Shown here: positions 6,091 to 8,956 of the stretch, one piece after another
How positions within the stretch are numbered: the first letter of the stretch is position 1
Layout of the letters: the number at the start of each line of letters is the position of its first letter
DNA from: an uncultured Acidaminococcus sp.
Lineage (GTDB): Bacteria; Bacillota_C; Negativicutes; Acidaminococcales; Acidaminococcaceae
Length of the DNA stretch: 8,956 nucleotides
Reading direction: 5' to 3'
Assembly (NCBI GenBank): GCA_900314165.1
Contig: OMUE01000023.1
Span: 1-8,956 of the forward strand
Made by a program: the position numbers and the translations under genes
The notes under the pieces: model-generated
The model's database searches: none
What the model was told of the DNA's origin: nothing
What the model saw: the letters and a program-made list of their open reading frames with translations, nothing else

Positions 6091-6096
6091 TATAAT
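6091..6096 (+). promoter_or_regulatory. -10 box of the surface-protein gene
   Basis: TATAAT at 6091-6096 lies in an AT-rich stretch (6055-6100) in otherwise GC-richer DNA. No good -35 is seen at 16-18 bases, so an activator is possible. The implied leader to the ATG at 6237 is about 135 nt. Confidence 0.45.
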
Positions 6097-6180
6097 TGCA
6101 AACTACTTGCGCCAAAATAACGCCCACTCAGGCCATACACCACTTTAGTGTAACAGAAAGCGATATACTCAATCTGATAC

Positions 6181-6202
6181 GATGGGTTAATAGTAACTCA
6201 TC
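6181..6202 (+). promoter_or_regulatory. Leader hairpin upstream of the surface-protein gene
   Basis: GATGGGTTA (6181-6189) pairs with TAACTCATC (6194-6202) over nine positions with one G-U pair and a loop of ATAG. It lies about 20 bases before the AAAAGGGG ribosome binding site (6222-6229). There is no T run, so it is not a terminator; mRNA stability or translational control is possible. Confidence 0.3.
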
Positions 6203-6236
6203 AGAAAAGAAAGACATGTATAAAAGGGGTGTGGCT

Positions 6237-8956
6237 ATGAACAAGATTTACAAAGTCGTTTGGAACAAAGCACGGGGTATGTATGTAGTAGCCTCGGAAT
6301 TCGCAAAGTCTCACACAAAGAGCTCCGGCAACTCTATGGGCAGCAGCAAAGGCATGAAGCTGTTATCCGTCCTGGCAGTGGCAGCGACCCTGTCCATTGG
6401 GGGGGGGACATGCGGCTGAAGCAGAATTTGAAGGTGGCAAGGCAGGTCTAAATGATGACGTTGTTCATTATCACAATGCGGCAGATATGGATAACCTGAA
6501 TTACCTCAACAATAATATTGATGGTGTAAAGAACGCTATCACAGTGACAAAGGATGGCAATATCACTGCAGGTACCGGCACGTTCACCGGCGGCCTTACG
6601 GTTGCAGGAAATGCTTCGTTTATGCAAGGCCTCTCCGCCCTGGGTGACATCAGCACAACGGGCGACATATCCGGTAAAGACGGCACCTTTACGGGTGACG
6701 TATCCGGTAAGGATGGCACGTTTAAAGGCGATTTAAGCGGAAAAACAGTTGCTTCTGGCTCTACGATTACGGCCGGCACTAATATTACTGCCGGTGGGGA
6801 TATCACGACTACAAACGGTACTATTTCCGGTAATACTGTGTCTGCTACTGAGATGCAGGCAACCAATCTCACTGTTACAGGGAACCTGAGTGCTGGCAAT
6901 ATGAGCTTTGATCAGATTACCATTGGCAAGGACAATAACAAGACCACCATTGAGGGAGGTAAGGTCACTTCCGTAAACTACGGTACGAATGGCAACCTGG
7001 GAGACGAGAAGAGCAGCTCCACCTTTGATGATACTCATGACGAAGTCAAATTCAGAAGCGAAGATGACGGTGCTATGAGTACGGCCACTCAGACCGCTAC
7101 TTCCTTTACAGAAGAAATCAAAGATCTGAATGACAAAAACAAGAACAATACGGAAACCAAGTCCCTGACGGAAACGAAGTCCACCATCACCGATGGCACC
7201 AATACGACCACCATCACCCAGGGCACCACGAATGTGTCCGTAGTGGCGGAACAGGGCAAGATTTCCAACACCGCAAAGAGCATTGAAAACACCACCACGG
7301 AAAACATGACGAACACGGTGGGTAAGGATCTGACCACCACCGTACGTGGGAATGAAACTCATAAGGTGACCGGTACGAAGACGGAAGAAGTGACCGGCAA
7401 AGTCACGGAAACCTACAGCGCAGGCCAGGATACGACGGTTACAGGAGACCGGAACGAAACCGTAAGTGGTGCAGTCAATGAACAATATGGCAGCCAGAAG
7501 ACGGACGTAACCGGGGATCAGGAAAACACCGTAGGCGGTAACCAGAAGAATACTGTGACCGGCACGAAGAGCGAAACCATCACCGGGAATGTACGGGAAG
7601 ATTATAAAGCTGACCAGACTACGACTGTCGGCGGCAATCAGAAGACCATTGTGACCAAGGATCAGACGAATACGGTCAAAGGCAAGCTGACGGAAGACGT
7701 CACCGGCGATGTCAGCGAAATGTACAGAGGCAACCAGACCACCAGCGTAACCGGCGATCAGAAGAATAAAGTTACGAAGAATCAGGAAAATACCGTGGGC
7801 GGCACCCTGACAGAAAACGTGACCGGCAACGTAAGCGAAACCTATGGGGCTAACCAATCCACCAGCGTCAAAGGAAACCAGGATACTAAAGTTGATGGCA
7901 ACCAGACCAACACGGTAAAAGGCACCCTGACGGAAAACGTGACCGGCGATGTGAGCGAAACCTACGGAGCTAACCAGACGACCAGTGTAGCCAAGAATCA
8001 GGATACGTTGGTTAATGGCAACCAGAGCAATACGGTAAAAGGTACCCTGACAGAAAACGTCACCGGCGACGTAACGGAAAATTACGATGGCAACCAGACC
8101 ACGAAGGTGGGCGGTAACCAGAAGAATACTGTGACCGGTACAAAGACTGAGACTGTTACCGGCGCTGTGACCGAAGACTATAAGTCCAATCTGACCACTA
8201 CCGTAGGTGGGAATGAAACTCATAAGGTGACCGGTACGAAGACGGAAGAAGTGACCGGCAAAGTCACGGAAACCTACAGCGCAGGCCAGGATACGACGGT
8301 TACAGGAGACCGGAACGAAACCGTAAGTGGTGCAGTCAATGAACAATATGGCAGCCAGAAGACGGACGTAACCGGGGATCAGGAAAACACCGTAGGCGGT
8401 AACCAGAAGAATACTGTGACCGGCACAAAGAGCGAAACCATCACCGGAGACGTAACGGAAGACTACAAGGCCAACCAGACCACAAAAGTGGGTGGCAACC
8501 AGACCAATACGGTTACTGGCACGAAGACTGAGACTGTTACCGGCGTTGTGACCGAAGACTATAAGTCCAATCTGACCACTACCGTAGGTGGGAATGAAAC
8601 TCATAAGGTGACCGGTACGAAGACGGAAGAAGTGACCGGCAAAGTCACGGAAACCTACAGCGCAGGCCAGGATACGACGGTTACAGGAGACCGGAACGAA
8701 ACCGTAAGTGGTGCAGTCAATGAACAATATGGCAGCCAGAAGACGGACGTAACCGGGGATCAGGAAAACACCGTAGGCGGTAACCAGAAGAACACCGTGA
8801 CCGGCACGAAGACGGAAACCGTCACCGGCGCAGTTACGGAAGACTATAAGGCCGACCAAACCACGACTGTAGGCGGCGACCAAAAGACGACCATTACCGG
8901 CGATCAGACCACCACGGCTGCGAACATCACCAATACGGCCAGCGGAGCCCTGAAGA
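6237..8956 (+). CDS. ESPR-type autotransporter/surface stalk protein, 3'-partial, out of frame at a G9 tract
   Basis: Large exported surface protein, open to the window end (about 906 codons seen). Residues 1-26 (MNKIYKVVWNKARGMYVVAS...FAKSH) are an ESPR, the extended signal peptide of type V secretion. After a basic Lys38-Lys41 stretch comes the hydrophobic core LLSVLAVAATLSIGG. The frame then hits nine G (6399-6407) and stops at TGA 6417-6419; one G fewer gives GGGHAAEAEF with a good cleavage region and leads into a frame open to 8956. The start at 6237 has AAAAGGGG seven bases before it. The passenger begins with a YadA-like/fibre-like part, with 11-residue GD(I/V/L)SGKDGTFT repeats near 142-174, then an acidic, Asn/Thr-rich coil-like part. 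From about residue 355 it consists of octads such as ENTVGGNQ, KNTVTGTK and TEDVTGDV, the V-x-G octad of gp5/VgrG beta-helices, with Tyr replacing Val about every fourth or fifth octad. A C-terminal membrane anchor is expected beyond the window. Alternative: sequencing error or pseudogene. Confidence 0.75.
6399..6407 (+). repeat. Poly-G tract (G9), candidate phase-variation switch
   Basis: Nine consecutive G inside the signal-peptide coding region. The upstream frame (from 6237) and the long downstream frame differ by one base, so G8 or G11 would join them and G9 or G10 would not. Slipped-strand switching at such tracts is well established for surface proteins of Neisseria, Campylobacter and Bordetella. 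Confidence 0.75.
6661..6759 (+). repeat. 33-bp tandem coding repeat (three units)
   Basis: Units begin at 6661, 6694 and 6727 and encode GDISGKDGTFT, GDVSGKDGTFK and the diverged GDLSGKTVASG. The glycine/aspartate turns alternating with short beta-prone strands resemble phage tail-fibre-like beta structures in the N-terminal passenger. Confidence 0.6.
7347..8792 (+). repeat. Three dispersed near-identical copies of a long coding repeat
   Basis: Copy A (7347-7565) is identical by eye to copy B (8208-8426), 861 bp apart, over 219 bp. Copy B extended (8143-8411) matches copy C (8524-8792), 381 bp apart, over 269 bp with a single C/T difference at 8165/8546. All offsets are multiples of three, so recombination between copies keeps the frame and changes stalk length by 127 or 287 residues. 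Silent positions are also identical, which points to recent duplication or gene conversion. Confidence 0.85.
7681..8136 (+). repeat. 120-bp (40-residue) tandem coding repeat
   Basis: Units begin at 7681, 7801, 7921 and 8041, with openings GKLTEDVTGDVSEMY, GTLTENVTGNVSETY, GTLTENVTGDVSETY and GTLTENVTGDVTENY. Each 40-residue unit is five octads of the V-x-G type, one of them with Tyr in place of Val. Outside this block the spacing changes to 32 and 24 residues, always a multiple of eight. Confidence 0.8.

Noticed and set aside
6096..6236. Upstream extension of the surface-protein frame from a TTG at 6096
   Set aside because: The ESPR begins exactly at the ATG at 6237 with a good ribosome binding site; the extension lies in the predicted leader.
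6733..8883. Long minus-strand open frame (716 codons) opposite the surface-protein gene
   Set aside because: It is a shadow of the repetitive plus-strand coding sequence, whose repeated codons lack stops in this antisense frame; it shows no start context or recognisable domain.
7347..8956. CRISPR array
   Set aside because: The repeats are coding, in frame, and lack short uniform repeats with unique spacers.

Overview
The window looks like the chromosome of a diderm Firmicute (Negativicutes, for example an Acidaminococcus-, Phascolarctobacterium- or Megasphaera-like genus). It combines Firmicute-style genes (thiH-tenI, AgrC/HPK10-type kinases, LytTR regulators) with a type V autotransporter signal peptide (ESPR), which requires an outer membrane. 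The genus is inferred, not shown.

Positions 1-1437 (+): the end of a thiamine thiazole operon. A 5'-truncated thiH (radical SAM 2-iminoacetate synthase) overlaps a gene that reads better as tenI (thiazole tautomerase) than as thiE.

Positions 1464-5909: a two-component locus with unusual parts. A promoter with an extended -10 drives two membrane proteins joined by an ATGA overlap. The first has about seven membrane segments and a DHp helix with the phosphoacceptor motif (His260-Asp261) but no ATPase domain. The second has its own membrane sensor, a coiled coil with Gln where the His should be, and a complete HATPase domain. Together they make one histidine kinase split over two polypeptides. 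A LytTR response regulator lies convergently downstream on the minus strand and overlaps the second kinase gene by 11 bp. The kinase-2/regulator part then repeats: a decayed kinase-2 remnant (front lost, centre deleted, last ~25 codons kept out of frame) faces a second intact LytTR regulator, about 71 % identical to the first, with the same 11-bp overlap. A hairpin terminator pointing in the kinase direction lies beyond the 5' end of each regulator, so kinase transcripts may run antisense across the whole regulator gene. A hairpin-rich repeat sits in the leader of regulator 1 only.

Positions 5910-6236: intergenic, with four imperfect 15-bp tandem units, a TATAAT -10 box and a leader hairpin.

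Positions 6237-8956 (+, running off the window): a large surface protein with an ESPR signal peptide. A run of nine G at the end of the signal peptide puts the passenger out of frame; eight (or eleven) G would restore a signal peptide with an Ala-X-Ala cleavage region. The passenger is open to the window end and, from about residue 355, is built of octapeptides with a V-x-G core, like the triple-stranded beta-helix of phage T4 gp5 and VgrG spikes. Its DNA contains almost identical 219-269 bp repeats. This suggests a phase-variable and length-variable trimeric surface stalk, here in the OFF register.
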